Shown: one piece after another, positions 11,885-24,310 of the stretch
Numbering within the stretch: the stretch's first letter is position 1
How the letters are laid out: each line of letters opens with the position of its first letter
Assembly (NCBI GenBank): GCA_034766995.1
Contig: CM068315.1
Span: 55,126,556 to 55,190,555, forward strand
Length of the DNA: 64,000 bases
DNA from: Acanthacorydalis orientalis
Lineage: Eukaryota > Arthropoda > Insecta > Megaloptera > Corydalidae
Direction: 5' to 3'
Made by a program: the position numbers and the translations under genes
Notes under the pieces: model-generated
Told to the model about the DNA's origin: nothing
The model's database searches: none
The model's input: only the letters and a program-made list of their open reading frames with translations

Positions 11885-12969
11885 GAGTAGTAGTCAATGA
11901 GTAACCAAAAATATATCTAGTCACTATATAATTCTCACGTATAATCATGTTGTTGATTCCGTGTTTTTTTTAAAAATAAAAGTCACTATGAAAACATCTC
12001 CTGACCTCATTTAATAATGTTTTATTACAATTAAATTTGCATACTTTGGCACTACACGTAGATACTCTAAACTTGAACTTATTACACATTTTTACATTAA
12101 ACGTATTTAGCTGTTGTTTTTTTTCTTCAATTTATTATCCAGATATTTTTATACGCGGTTCTTAAAAATACACCGTCAATGTTTTCACAAACGTACAAAC
12201 ATAGTACACACGAATATATTTTGATCGTCGAAAACATTGTTTGTTATTCACTTCAGTTTATATAAAGATTATGTAATGTATACATTAAATAATAATCTTA
12301 TGGAATTCGGGTCTGCTTATCAAAATTATATTTAATTATTTAAGAGTGTATTTACTTTTTTAATACACAGCATGTATATATATATATAATTAAACATTTA
12401 CAAATTAAAAGTAATAATACAAAATGTGTAGATACTATATAGTTTTTGTTAAGGTAGGTTAAATGTACTCTGTAAAAAAAGAACAATTTCAGGTTGTTAT
12501 CGTTACTCGCACCAACTTTTGTTGATGCTTGTAGGATGGGGCCAGACAGAAGACCGCCGTTGTCAATGCCCCTGCTACAACTCGCCGTTCCGCTATTTTG
12601 CAGACCCCCAGTCAGAATATGGAATAAAATATCAACTTAGAATCATGTACACAGATTCGTTTTAAATTCTATCGGATTGGGAATATATTTCATATACAAT
12701 ATTTAATCTTCAACGGTATTATTTTTTTCATATGTTTGCTTTTCGATCATTTTCCTTTTTGGTACTTGTATAGCTCTTTAATATTATAAGGTTTCAAAAA
12801 TTATTACTTTGTAATATTGATTATTTAGTGGAATTTTATAATCTATTTGATATGTGTGTCGAATAAAGAATAATAATATGTACAAGTTTTGCATTGAAGT
12901 TAACATTGACCCAAATAGGTATCTTAAATTAAAGAATATTATAATTCAGTTTTTATATTTTTTTTGGAT

Positions 12970-12971
<2 letters not shown>
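11885..12971. other. AT-rich non-coding DNA
   Basis: No gene or element recognised. A more GC-balanced patch at about 12480-12625 stands out from its neighbours but has no open frame of note. Confidence 0.4.
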
Positions 12972-13024
<53 letters not shown>

Positions 13025-13028
13025 GTAA
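12972..13028. repeat. (TA)n(GTAT)n microsatellite
   Basis: TA run followed by a GTAT tetramer run. Confidence 0.95.
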
Positions 13029-13550
13029 TGTGTGGTTGATATGAGGTGAAAGAACCTAAAGAGAAACTTATTTTTCACTCACTGAGCACATATAAAAGTC
13101 GATTAATTGCATCTTCCGAATTTAACGAAAATAAACATCATCACTGACCTTCAAGAAAATTAATAGCTGCGTCAAAAAATTAGTCAATGAACTCTTTCTC
13201 GCTTCAGAGTACATTGGCTCAGGCGAAACTTTCCACAGGTGAGCGTATTTATTATTGTGAGTCAGGTTGATGGCCAAGGATATGCCGATTCTGTACACGA
13301 AGGTTAACTCTGCTCGCCGCTTTTGTAATGAAGTTCAAAGATAGTTTTTTTTCCTTCTGTAATTTTAATTAATATCATATGGATCAGTTTTCAGTCGAGG
13401 TCGCCGTTCTAATTCACCGTCAGTGAATTGCGATAAAATCTTTTTTAACGATTACTTATTTTAACATTGTGTTATTTTTTTATATTCGTCAGAAAAAACG
13501 TGTTATGTAATTTAACATGCATACTTTAACAGACAAATACTTCTTGAATC

Positions 13551-13551
<1 letters not shown>

Positions 13552-13621
<70 letters not shown>
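13552..13621. repeat. (TA)n microsatellite
   Basis: Pure TA run of about 70 bp, 40 bp left of the mariner fragment at 13661. Confidence 0.95.
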
Positions 13622-13624
<3 letters not shown>

Positions 13625-13660
13625 ACCTTTTTTTCTTATTTCAAATGTTAACTATATCAA

Positions 13661-13712
13661 ATTGGTAGGAAAATAATTGCGTTTTTTGTTTTCTAAATTC
13701 CAACTTTAACAC
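13661..13712 (+). mobile_element. Mariner 5' end fragment
   Basis: TTGGTAGGAAAATAATTGCG followed by TTTTTTGTTTTCTAAATTCC and AACTTTAA matches the first ~50 bp of the mariner element at 14173. The similarity fades afterwards and no matching right end was seen close by, so this is a truncated relic. Confidence 0.55.
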
Positions 13713-14172
13713 AAACGAATCAACTACCTCAAGATGATTCAAGTTCGAATATCGGTCATGAAAGACAATACGAAGTAAAGTAATGAAACTGAAAGCAATA
13801 ACATTAATTAAATAAAGTAAGAAATGAATTTAATTCTTTATACAATACACGGATTCTTTACTTTACATGTTTGGTAATTGACTAATATAATATTAAAAGT
13901 TAGTAATACTTCATTCAATTTTTGAAAATCTATACATTGACAACTATTTCAAATTTTATATTCTTATACATTAGATATTAGTTGTAACTAATGTTTCCTT
14001 GTGTCTCGAAAATTGTACTTGTTCGATTGTCACAACCGAATTCATTGCCGGATTTATCTAAAAATATGTATTTTATTTTTAATTTCAATTTTATTTAAAA
14101 AAAAAACTATCTGAAAATGCCATTCAGTTCGAAATCAATTAAAATAATTATAAATCAAAAGTAATAAATATT

Positions 14173-14708
14173 AGGTTGGTAGAGAAATACTTGCAGTTTT
14201 TGTTTTCCCAATTCTGACTTTAATTTTTTTCAATGAAAGTGTCATTTCATCGTGTTCATGTTAATATCGTTTTAAAGTGTATTTTTCGGTCTGTATTTGT
14301 TAACATCAACTTTGATTTTATTATTACTTTCGCTTTAAATCGGGCAATCGAATTAAAGATTGAAAGTAAGCAAATAAGAACAATTTTTTTGTATGAATTC
14401 AAAACGGGTGATTAAAACAGCAGAAACTGCTCTTAGACTAAACGATACTTTTTATGTGAGTACTATTAAGGAACATATGATCCAGTGGTGGTTCCAAAAA
14501 ATTTGTCCTGGAAACGAGAGCCTCGAAGATAAAGAAGTTCGCGAGCGTCCTTCTTCAGCAACGACCGACTGAAGGCGTTAATTGAAACAGAACCATTCAC
14601 AACTCGAGAGCTTGCACTGAAATTCTGGAGCACTTGAAACAGATAGGAAAATCAGAAAAGAGAAAAAAAAATGTTCATGGATTCGAAGGTGTTTTTTTCT
14701 ACCAACCT
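14173..14708 (+). mobile_element. Internally deleted mariner-like element with both terminal repeats
   Basis: The left end AGGTTGGTAGAGAAA and the right end TTTTTCTACCAACCT are inverted repeats, flanked by TT/AA. The interior keeps a degraded N-terminal transposase. Residues resembling the helix-turn-helix are seen in VQWWFKK-like IQWWFQKICPG, then ESLEDKE and, in another frame, ALIETEPFTTRELALKF. These match the mariner DNA-binding half, but stops and frame changes interrupt them. The catalytic DD34D half is missing. At about 536 bp it is less than half the usual 1.3 kb. Confidence 0.75.
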
Positions 14709-15364
14709 AATGGTTTTCAATAAATCATGCCCCTGACGAAACTGAAAATCTGATGTAATTTATTCGATTTTGTGTATGTTAATTGCACTGTTTTCGACAA
14801 CGGAAAACGATATTTGATTTGTAAGCGATCATAATTCTCATAGATATTTCGTATACAAGTACTAATTATATACAATCGTTTAACACGTGTTTGATGTCGT
14901 CTGAAAAAAAAATCGTACATGCACATCACTCTATAATGACATCCATTATATTGATTTACACGAAGTGGAGTCGTGTTCAATACGAATATATGTATTTAGA
15001 AAACAGACTCCAACGTTCCACTACATTCGTTTCAAAACACCTCTGTGAGTCATGTGCTCCGCCGTTCATGTGAATACTAAAACTATTTCGCTACGTAGCG
15101 TATCGTACCGAGAATCCGTGATGTTTGTTTGGTTTTCCCAAGCAGCAGTGATTGTCTACATAATACCATCTGATATATTCACGAGGCAGTTCTTCAGATC
15201 AGATACCATTGAAATTCGATAAAAATGATTACTTAACATTTTTCTAAGTATGCGCTGGAAAGATATTTTCGATTTTCTTTTTTAATTGCAAATGTGCCGG
15301 ATATATAAATTATTTTTTATGTACAATTAAGTGAATATTAAAATCACACACATTTTTATATCAG

Positions 15365-15365
<1 letters not shown>

Positions 15366-15411
<46 letters not shown>
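15366..15411. repeat. (TA)n microsatellite
   Basis: Pure TA run, about 45 bp. Confidence 0.95.
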
Positions 15412-15415
<4 letters not shown>

Positions 15416-15910
15416 GTATGATTTATTAATTTCACTTAAGATAATTCATAAAGCATAATCGAAGTGGGTGATCGGCTATCTTAATTGGATACATATTTGA
15501 CATTTAACAGTTAACTCGGTATCAATGTCAGAATGAGTTGTGCGCTTTCTACCTTCGAATGAGCAAGTCGCCGTGGTGGTCACTTGTTGCAGATTTCACG
15601 CAAGCTGATAGGTCAAGTTAAATGCCAAAAGGACAGGCTGTCAAGAATTTCGTTTTTAGAACACTTAGCTGTTTCACGGTGTACTCACTATTTAAAATTA
15701 ATTGACAACGTTCTTAATGCGAAAAGAAAAGAATGCCGTCGGTTTTACATTTTTAAGTACTGCAATTCATTTAACAAATCGCCGTTTATTTATTGTGGTA
15801 CTGTAATTTGCTATATATTTTTTATCTCGCGTCGCTCTTTGTGAGATAAACAATGTGCAATTAACAAAAATGTCTCGTGTTATGGTTGAACTGAATTATC
15901 GGATGAATGC

Positions 15911-15911
<1 letters not shown>

Positions 15912-15986
<75 letters not shown>
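15912..15986. repeat. (TA)n microsatellite
   Basis: Pure TA run, about 75 bp; one of the longest uninterrupted runs. Confidence 0.95.
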
Positions 15987-15989
<3 letters not shown>

Positions 15990-17508
15990 GGTAATCTAGA
16001 TCTCTATAGTTACATATAATATTTAAACACGTGCAGATTTGCACGCTGGGAGAGATACTTTCACTATATAATTAAAAAATAAAAACTCGTACCGGATACA
16101 ATTCCATAAAATATTTATTTATTAATTACCGGTTTGAGATCAAATATGTTCATTTTTTTATACTATAGACATACGGGTTGATTCTCTATATTCATATTTG
16201 TTTAGATTTCCCCTTTTCACACAATCACAATGAGATAAAACTTATACATTCAGATATATCTATCATTCTCATGGAATCAACGTGAATCGTTTTTTATATT
16301 CAGTATTAAAGAAAAACTGCAAATGGGAATCTAAATAGTACATGAATATTATTATTATTACATCGATATGGGAACAGTCGAAGGAATTGAATTCAAATTA
16401 TTCACATTTGGTTTGAAGTCCGTTCCTTAAATTTACATATTTAATTAAAATAACTGTACGGGTTATGTTAAATGATTTTTTTTTAATTTAACACTCCGAA
16501 AAGTTTTATGAGAACATGTCTGAAATAACAAAGAAGTGTTATCTAAAGATGATTTTGCATTCTCATAGAAGAAGGTAAAAATAATTGTGTGCTGCTAATA
16601 GGTATTCGATTTATAATACATATTTTTTTGTAAAATAGATTCCTTATTGTATATTTGGTTGGACTGATTTAGTTTCATTTCATTTAAATAACGTTTATAT
16701 CAATGAAATGATACGATATTCCGGGTTTCACTGTTCATTTATTATTTTATTTGTACGAAATTTTGTCCGAGTGAAACAGGAATACAGTAAATAATTTTCA
16801 TAAGTGAGATGTAAGTAAGTTTGGATCAATTTTACAGATTTGCGGGTTGCCCACAAAAAAATGAAAAAATTTCATAAAGAAAATTAAAATCAGAAAAGTG
16901 AGAATTTTATATAAAAATTTCTTAAAAGTGATCCTCAATCCAAACGTTATTTATATTCGTTTTTTTGTATCTAGTATTATTATAGTAATGGCTACAAACT
17001 TCGAATAAGTCAAATTTCGGTAAAAAAAAAACTTAACGAATTTCAAACGTAAATTTTGTCTATATATATTAATAAAATTTTCAGTTAACGATGAGAAAAC
17101 GCGCATTGCATAAAACTTGTATTTATGATATTTGCTGAAACGTTTAATCTCCACTATTTCATTTTAATGATTTGGTTCGGTTTTAATGGTTATGATTACT
17201 TCTAAGCCTTGAATATATAAGTGATATTAAAACGCTTTTACGTTACCTACTTGTCAGCGAAAAATATGTATTGGAGATTTTTAAAAACCTTTACTTTTAT
17301 GCGTGTATAAATTTTTATTATATTTTAACGGGTTAGTTTTTGAAAAAAAGTTCAATATCTGTATGTATTTAGTATACACACATGTGTGCAGTGTAAAGGC
17401 ATTTTATATTTAATTTACATTTATTTTCAATTCATTTGACAGAAATATTAAATACTTTTTTATGTCAAATGCTATGCCAATAAACTAGTAATTAATGTAC
17501 ATGTATTT

Positions 17509-17512
<4 letters not shown>

Positions 17513-17567
<55 letters not shown>
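17513..17567. repeat. (TA)n microsatellite
   Basis: Pure TA run, about 55 bp. Confidence 0.95.
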
Positions 17568-17568
<1 letters not shown>

Positions 17569-18868
17569 CTGTATAGTGTAGTTTATCAAAACTCAGTCAG
17601 TGTTCAATCGCAAATGTACTGGACCACCTTATAACAAATATTTTGCTTCATGACTGTTCCTGGGAGAGGAATGCAGTTGAGCGGGTCCATTCACTAACAT
17701 GACCATACGTATATACTTGGACATACATTCAAACTTGCGACTTTATTTGTATTCACTACTTGACCATTCTTGCCTGTGTGTTGATCGTTCGCTAAGTTCT
17801 TGTGTACACCTACCTGTTACCGCTTTGCTGATTTAGATGCTGCTTTATTGTTTTTTTTTTCGTTCGTTCTTCACAGAGATTTGTATGAATGTTCAGTTCT
17901 GAGAAAAATAAAGAATGTAGACTTCGTTAACGCCAGGAAATAAATCGTATTATTCATTGGTTATTTTCGGAAAATAGACTACCGTGTCTATAGTAGATAT
18001 TTCTTGAAATACTGTAACAAGAAAATTATAATTAATTGCAGTCGATCGAACGGATTCGATATGATTGTTTTTGTGGAGGAAAGTTGTCTTTATATCAACT
18101 GAATATATTATTTATTTCGAGTTTTGCTATCGTTTCGAATTTATATAAATTAGTTACAATTTTGATTGGTTATTCGAATTCCGTTATTTGTATTTTGCAA
18201 TCCAGATATCTGAATTTAAAAAATATTTTTTCATATACATCTGTGTTTAATTAAATAAAATCGTTAAATATTTCCTTCTTGTATTTTATCCAACACATAC
18301 AATAGGACACCACATTATTTATTTTAAATATTCTACCGTTTTATACAGTGAACAAACTCGATATTATTAAACCTATGATTTTAGAAATTTAATTTCATCG
18401 CGCGATAACCAAATCTAAACATATCTATTTTTTTTTTTATAATGAATGTATCTTGTCGATAACGTCTTAATCATACGAACCCCTTTTATGGAGAGTTGAA
18501 ATATTATAAGGAAAGTTGTGACTGTACGTTTCGTTAATATAACGTCTTTAAAAGGAATTCATTACAAGATGTCTCGTTTTTAGGTCACTTAAGAAAATTA
18601 TTTCGAATATAAATTTACTTCATACATTATATGTATAGGAAGTGATATGAACACGTGTTTTTTTATGTTTGTCGTCAACTTATGCCACGATTATTTACTT
18701 GTTCGTGTTATTAAAACAGATTGATAGTGATTTGATATTCTTTTATAAAATTTTGATGAAATAAAATTAATAGTATTCACAGTTACATTTCTTTTAATTT
18801 TTATAATAATTGTTTTTTTTCCATACATAAACATATACATGTATTTATTGAATTATATAATTAGTAGG

Positions 18869-18872
<4 letters not shown>

Positions 18873-18931
<59 letters not shown>
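18873..18931. repeat. (TA)n microsatellite
   Basis: Pure TA run, about 58 bp. Confidence 0.95.
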
Positions 18932-18935
<4 letters not shown>

Positions 18936-19199
18936 CTAGAAGAGCTTAAGTTTTCTTTGCACGTTGTAATTAAATCATTCACTCGTGTATAAAATTCAGA
19001 ATATTTTATGTTAATAATTGTAATCTAATTAAATATAACATTTTAATAATAGTTACTACGAGTAGTAGTAGTATCCGAATATAAAAAAATGCGACCGTAA
19101 CAAAAGTTAACATTAAAAAATGATCAATCAATTCATAAAAAAATGTACACGTACATGGTGAAATTGGCAAGATAATTATTTCAAAGCTGTCGTGGAAAA

Positions 19200-19830
19200 A
19201 TCCTGCTAGGCTGGTCCAGTAGTGGTGGCAGCAGTAAAGCAGAACGCACGGGCATTGCCAACAACCTCGATATGTATAAGAAACAGATAATAGATCATTG
19301 TCCGATGTAAATTGAGATCATTGTATTGTAGATCGTTACTAACGTGACGTTTTTCTATAAGTCCCCCGCAACTTTCTAGCACACATCGCGGTTGTGAAAA
19401 AAGTCGACCTGTGCGGCGGGCGGCAGCCACACCCAGCCCCCGAGACATGACAGACAGGAGAGAACTCTTGAAGCCAGAGAAAGAGATAACCGGCACGCTC
19501 GCACATTAATGTGCGTCGTAGTAGAAATACCTTTCTTGCAAAACGTACGCCAACCACTTGTGTGTGTGTTGTTGTCGTCGAGCGAATACGAAATCCGCAC
19601 ATTGATGGCGAACATGCATATTTGTTACGAAAAGTTGCTCTGTTTTGTTGTCTTATCTGTAACGATCCGTCGCACGATAACTTTTAATTGTATATTTTTA
19701 ACGTGCGGAGAAATTGTCTGCGCGCAAATTGATTGATAGAGAACAAGCGGCATGTACGGGCATCGCAGTTTTTTTTCCACAAACCGACTCCGCAAGTCGG
19801 CGTTTTTACAGTTGTGTAACATATTTTCTT
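19200..19830. promoter_or_regulatory. GC-richer islet, regulatory candidate 2.6 kb upstream of the Myc terminal exon
   Basis: Balanced base composition with CG-rich stretches (GTGCGGCGGGCGGCAGCC near 19409) inside otherwise very AT-rich intron-like DNA. Overlapping short frames on both strands have no domain. An intronic enhancer is a reasonable guess. Confidence 0.25.
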
Positions 19831-20337
19831 TCCATTATATAAACTGTTAGCTGTCGTCGATGGCTAGAATTTAAATATCATTTTTAAAGTTTATCCTTAA
19901 TTTTTTCAATCTATATGAAAAAATCGCAGAGATATTCGAATTCTTCGACATGTTTTCAGATAAAAAAAATTATTTAAATTATATAAACATTATCTACTGA
20001 AAATATTTTTCGCTCGTAATACGATATCATTAAGCTATCTGTGTAGTCAAGATGGTATTCCATCACTTAAGTCATTGAAATTTATAATTAAATTAATTAA
20101 CAAGTAATTCTATTCTGATGCAGTTTTTTTAAAAAATAACGTTTTCCATGCAATTAATGCTTGTCTATATTTGAAATGTTCAGTAATTGTAATACAAAAG
20201 TTCTATTGATACAAATAAAGCAAAAATTAAGTAATACTCGTATTATACTGGCATATATATATATATATATGTTGTTGGCAAAGTTCGACTTTGACTAGTC
20301 AATAAATATCTTGATTTATAAAATTAAAATTAGATCA

Positions 20338-20430
20338 CCTTCACCTTCGCGTTCAACTTTACCTCACCTTTACCATCATCCTCGCCTTCAACTTCATCCA
20401 CTTCTTCCTCACCCCTTTTTGACCCGGCCA
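20338..20430. repeat. Strand-asymmetric TTCACC/CTTCAAC low-complexity patch
   Basis: Degenerate hexamer-like repeats (CACCTTCACCTTCGCG, CTTCAACTTCATCCACTTC) are almost free of G on the + strand. The minus strand reads as a short acidic/lysine frame (GEEEVDEVEGEDDGKGE), but with no start or homology. Confidence 0.4.
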
Positions 20431-20513
20431 AACGCAGGTATACACACCTCTGAGTAGAGGTTCTACTTCGGATTTTGACTGACGGCGGCCGGGGACAGTC
20501 AGACTTTGTCTAC

Positions 20514-20516
<3 letters not shown>

Positions 20517-20582
<66 letters not shown>
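20517..20582. repeat. (TA)n microsatellite
   Basis: Pure TA run, about 65 bp, abutting a GC-rich patch on the left. Confidence 0.95.
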
Positions 20583-20586
<4 letters not shown>

Positions 20587-21245
20587 CCACTATGATAATT
20601 GTAATAATTGATTATTTTAATCCGACGTTATATAGAATTGATTTTCTGTTAAAATGTCATTTAAAAAATATATTTTATTGACTGATATAATAATGACTGT
20701 TCTTTCAATTAAGTTTTAAAATATTTATATCTCTAGTATTGACATAAATTGTTTTTTGGCTTATAGTTTGGATAAGTCAATTATAATGAAAATAGCCAAA
20801 CACCAAGTACAGTGTTATCTTCCTATACATAGAAAATAATTCCATTGTAAAAATTTTCATAAAACGTTTCTTTTTATGTAGACCACCTCATCACAACGCC
20901 GCTCCCCTCTACTACACTCTACAAGTAGGACGTTAATCATGTCCATTTCCGATGTTTCACGAATCATGTCCGTCGATTCGAATGAAACAGTATTCGGTCA
21001 CGGCCAATTGTATACCGGTCTCTCCAGATGTGTACGTCTAAGCGGCTTATCAAGTTTCAGTGTACAAAAGAGGACAAAATCAATTACGAATATTGTGTGC
21101 GCAGAAGTTTTAGAATGAGTTTACAATAAGTTTTCTTTTCAGTTTTGCAATTTTTACGGTTTCGTTTAAAATCGAAAAATATACTCCATTACACAATATC
21201 TTTGTTTCGTTTTTCATTTTTCATTTAAAAATTGTTAACGCTTGA

Positions 21246-21290
21246 ATAGGGCGAGCGTAGTGGTAGGGGGCGGAGCTCCCCGGTCAATGA
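21246..21290 (+). repeat. GC-rich hairpin related to the Helitron-like ends at 34.1 and 38.9 kb
   Basis: GGGCGAGCGTAGTGG followed by GGGGGCGGAGCTCCCC recalls the GAGCGCAGCGAGC...GGCGGAGCCCCCTAG ends elsewhere in the window. It lacks the final CTAG. Possibly a diverged copy. Confidence 0.25.
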
Positions 21291-21882
21291 AAAAATAAAT
21301 TTTGTTTTTGTTTCTTCGTTAGCATGTCTATATGTTTTTTTATATAAGCGCGCTAGTCATTTTTTTATTATTCCTGAAATTTCAGCAACTGAATTTCAAT
21401 GCTCCTGAAGGTACACTCTTGTACAAGTTCTTCGATTTAAAACTATATGTCATACTACGGTACAGTATTGCGCAAACGTTCCAATCCCGTATTTTCATTA
21501 CGAGAATTTTCTCACTATCAATCTTTACAATCGGGCATTCGCTGGCGAGACTTTGTGTAGCCACAGCCTCGGTAGTGGATCGACAATCGTCTCGACTGGC
21601 GGGAACATTGACCTAGTTTCGTAGCGTGTCTGCGCTTGCGTAATTGTTAACAATTGCGTTCATTTCTTTACTCCTCTTCGTAACTACTCCATAATATATC
21701 TTTCGTATGTAATCACGCGAGTTTTTTTTTATCGATATTACTATACATTGCATGTTCAGACACGCACTAACTTGAATATGTAAAAAAAATGGATCTCATT
21801 CTTGTTATTTGTGCTGACCCGACAGACTGATCTTGTGTTACATTCACGTACAATGTATAAAAATCGAAATGTTTAGTAAATT

Positions 21883-21885
<3 letters not shown>

Positions 21886-21930
<45 letters not shown>
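21886..21930. repeat. (TA)n microsatellite
   Basis: First of a pair separated by only about 70 bp. Confidence 0.95.
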
Positions 21931-21939
<9 letters not shown>

Positions 21940-21997
21940 TTATTCTTCCACATTTGAATTTTTGCACATCTCATTATTTTAACAAACATTTTATAGC

Positions 21998-21999
<2 letters not shown>

Positions 22000-22050
<51 letters not shown>
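22000..22050. repeat. (TA)n microsatellite
   Basis: Second of the pair; the closest long run upstream of the Myc exon. Confidence 0.95.
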
Positions 22051-22053
<3 letters not shown>

Positions 22054-22420
22054 CACAAGTAGACATTCTAATAATTCAAAAAAGAATAAATTTTATTTGA
22101 TGCCACTGGAACCATTCTGTTCATTCATTTATGCGTATCTTTGAGTTATTAATTGTTTTTAAACATGAGTCTATTCCAGAGTTCAGTAATAATGTAAGAG
22201 GGTTCTCGAAAACGTCGATAGCATTTAATCATCTTTATGTATTCGTCGTGTTAGATGTTTTGTGTATCGTTATGAAATATTTAAATACATTGAATTTTCA
22301 TTATGTATCGTTTCATTTATGCTTCGTTTCGCATGTGTGTGTTTGTCGCGTGTCTGTAAATAAGTATACATTTCATAATTGCATGCGAAAATATCAATAA
22401 TAGATGAATATTTTTTCTAT

Positions 22421-22443
22421 TGGAGTATTTTCTTTCTTTGCAG
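22421..22443 (+). other. 3' splice acceptor of the Myc terminal exon
   Basis: A pyrimidine-rich run, TTTTCTTTCTTTGCAG, ends directly before the EEEIDVV codons. Homology to Myc begins exactly at this AG. The open frame extends 13 codons further upstream, but those codons have no Myc character, so the upstream in-frame ATG at 22404 is probably intronic. The exon begins after the first base of a codon. Confidence 0.8.
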
Positions 22444-23135
22444 AGGAGGAAATCGACGTTGTATCAGTTCTCGGTGACACTATAATACCTGAAGCATGTT
22501 CACGAAGTATGAAAGCACCTTTACCGACGAATCCATCGATACTCGACAGACAGACGTTGCAAATGACTGTAGCTTCAGCGATTACGAACAACAGAAGACA
22601 ACAGCAACAGCCATCGAATACTTCGATATCGTCGAACGCGTCCAGCGGCGGTATAAAGACGCGTCTGCCTACGTCGAGGACGTCGAACCAACAGAGAAAT
22701 GCGGACGGCGAGCCGACGACGAGATCGCAGCGCGGCCCGAAGAAACGCGGTGCCACGACGGACGGACGCTTCGGCAGGAACGCGAAACGTGCGAGACAGG
22801 CCTGTAGATACAAAACGTCGCCGAAGAAACGGTCGTCCGGCGACAGTGATAGCGAGTGCGACAGTGAAAAGAGAAGTCTCCACAACAACATGGAACGGCA
22901 GCGTCGAATAGATCTTAGAAACGCATTCGAGGACCTCCGCGTGTTAGTACCGGGAGTTTGTAGTAAAGAGAGGGCCGCCAAGGTGGTCATCTTACGCGAG
23001 GCCGCGGTGTACTGTGACGTTGTCAGAGACATCGAAGAGAAACTGTTAGATAAAAAAGATGAATTGAAGAGGCATCAAGACATGTTGATGGCGCGAGTGT
23101 CGCACCTTCGACGACTGCTAGCAGCAAAACGTTAG
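22444..23135 (+). CDS. Myc: Myc-family bHLH-leucine zipper protein, terminal coding exon
   Basis: The exon is 692 nt: two bases completing a split codon, then 229 codons and a TAG stop. It opens with EEEIDVVSV, matching the acidic segment typical of Myc proteins. A low-complexity Ser/Arg/Gln linker follows, then a basic nuclear-localisation-like stretch (KKRG, NAKRAR, SPKKR) and an acidic serine cluster (SGDSDSECDSEKR) resembling casein kinase II sites. The C-terminal ~85 residues are a bHLH-zipper. The basic region HNNMERQRR carries the H, E and R that contact CACGTG E-boxes in class B bHLH proteins. Next come the loop with KERAAKVVILREA and a zipper (DIEEKLLDKK onwards) that ends only a few residues before the stop, as in Myc. 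Myc proteins dimerise with Max and control growth genes in the nucleus. The N-terminal Myc boxes are not in this exon and were not found upstream. Mad/Mnt or Max are less likely because of the acidic segment and the C-terminal zipper. Confidence 0.93.
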
Positions 23136-23461
23136 GCGGTAAAAATGCTTGACATATAAATTATTAGATATATCTTAATAAATTGTTCATTAGTTAAGAG
23201 TATATTATTCTCTGTGGGTTGTAAAATGATTTGTGCCACATGTTAAGAAACGCGAAGAATACGAACTCCTTATATTCCATTTTATTGTGTAATAATAATA
23301 ATGCATGATGATAAAATTGTCTTGTTATATTAATTCTCGTTCGGTCGATTATCGTACAGTTGCCGATAGTTTTATCAAATTCTATAAATAGGAAACGAAT
23401 CAGCCTCGCTTATCGGAATGCGATTGTAAGGAGATGATTAAAAAGTCTAATTAAAAATGTC

Positions 23462-23540
23462 AGGTCGGTAGGAAAATGATCGCGGGCTGCTGCGACATTC
23501 AAATTCGTAACGAGAGACCGTAATTATTTTCCCACCGACC
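23462..23540. mobile_element. 79 bp mariner-type miniature palindromic element in the putative Myc 3' UTR
   Basis: The left end AGGTCGGTAGGAAAATGAT and the inverted right end GGTCGGTGGGAAAATAATTA form terminal repeats of about 23 bp with a few mismatches. The repeats enclose only about 35 bp. The terminal sequence matches the mariner ends at 13661 and 14173 (GGTTGGTAGGAAAATAATTG class). It has no coding capacity. If transcribed within the 3' UTR it would fold into a hairpin about 80 nt long. Confidence 0.75.
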
Positions 23541-24295
23541 GAATAACAAGTGATTGTCATTCGTAATGCATACCGTTTGATTTTTCGATAGGGAATATGT
23601 TTAAAAATAGAATTATACTTTCCATATTATCACGGCAATCGATTTGTGTTTACATATTGATGAGAGTGATGCACGTTATTAATATCGTTCACATCCATCC
23701 TATTCTATATAAGCTTTCTACTAAATACCTATAGAAAATAAAAAAGTTGGGGCGTCGTCGATAAGGATATTTAGTGTTTGAATGCATCAATCAATTATAT
23801 ATATATACATACATTTATAATGTTAAATAATGTTCGATCCTGTTTTAAGGGTTACCTTTAATTTTATATATTGATTTGTTGAATATACAGTTAACTAAAG
23901 TTTTGTTTGCATGATACAGCATCGAGCTGGTAACGTCGGTCTTGTCGAAATAGCGAATAGAATCTGAATATTGTAAAAGCTCAGTCGTGAAAGTGCGAAA
24001 AACAGCAGCATCGTATTTTCATTGTTATTTATTTTAATGTAACACACCGCACCTTGTTGTATACTCTATTCGTTCAGTTGGATCAGACTTTAAAAATAAG
24101 ATGACAGACTCTTCGTTCGAGTTTGAGTTCTATCTACAGAGAATATATACTCGAGAAATTCAAATGGTATAAATGCTTTATAAACAATAGTTAACAATAA
24201 ATAGTAATAATAATTAGAGTAAGTTTTTGATTTTGGTGTATATATTGTACGCTTATTCTGGCGTTGGTTTGAACTGTGATTATATCTTTTCTATT

Positions 24296-24301
24296 AATAA
24301 A
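24296..24301 (+). terminator. Candidate polyadenylation signal
   Basis: AATAAA is followed about 20 bases later by a GT-rich element. Three other AATAAA hexamers lie closer to the Myc stop, so use of this one is only a guess. Confidence 0.3.
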
Positions 24302-24310
24302 AAAAATGAA

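Larger units (their letters stand above)
23136..24310 (+). other. Probable Myc 3' untranslated region
   Basis: This 1.2 kb after the stop has no coding potential. Unlike its flanks it has almost no long (TA)n runs; only a short one lies near 23798. AATAAA hexamers occur at 23177-23182, 23737-23742, 24196-24201 and 24296-24301. The last is followed by a GT-rich stretch (TTTCTTTGTGTTG near 24320), so it is the best candidate for the main cleavage site. The extent is inferred, not shown. Confidence 0.45.

Noticed and set aside
22496..22911. Other plus and minus frames of 70-103 codons within the Myc exon
   Set aside because: Alternative frames of the same GC-rich exon with arginine-rich translations; only one frame carries the bHLH-zipper.
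22394..23032. 212-codon frame on the minus strand opposite the Myc exon
   Set aside because: It is the antisense shadow of the Myc exon; its leucine/serine/arginine composition follows from the Myc codons and no domain is present.
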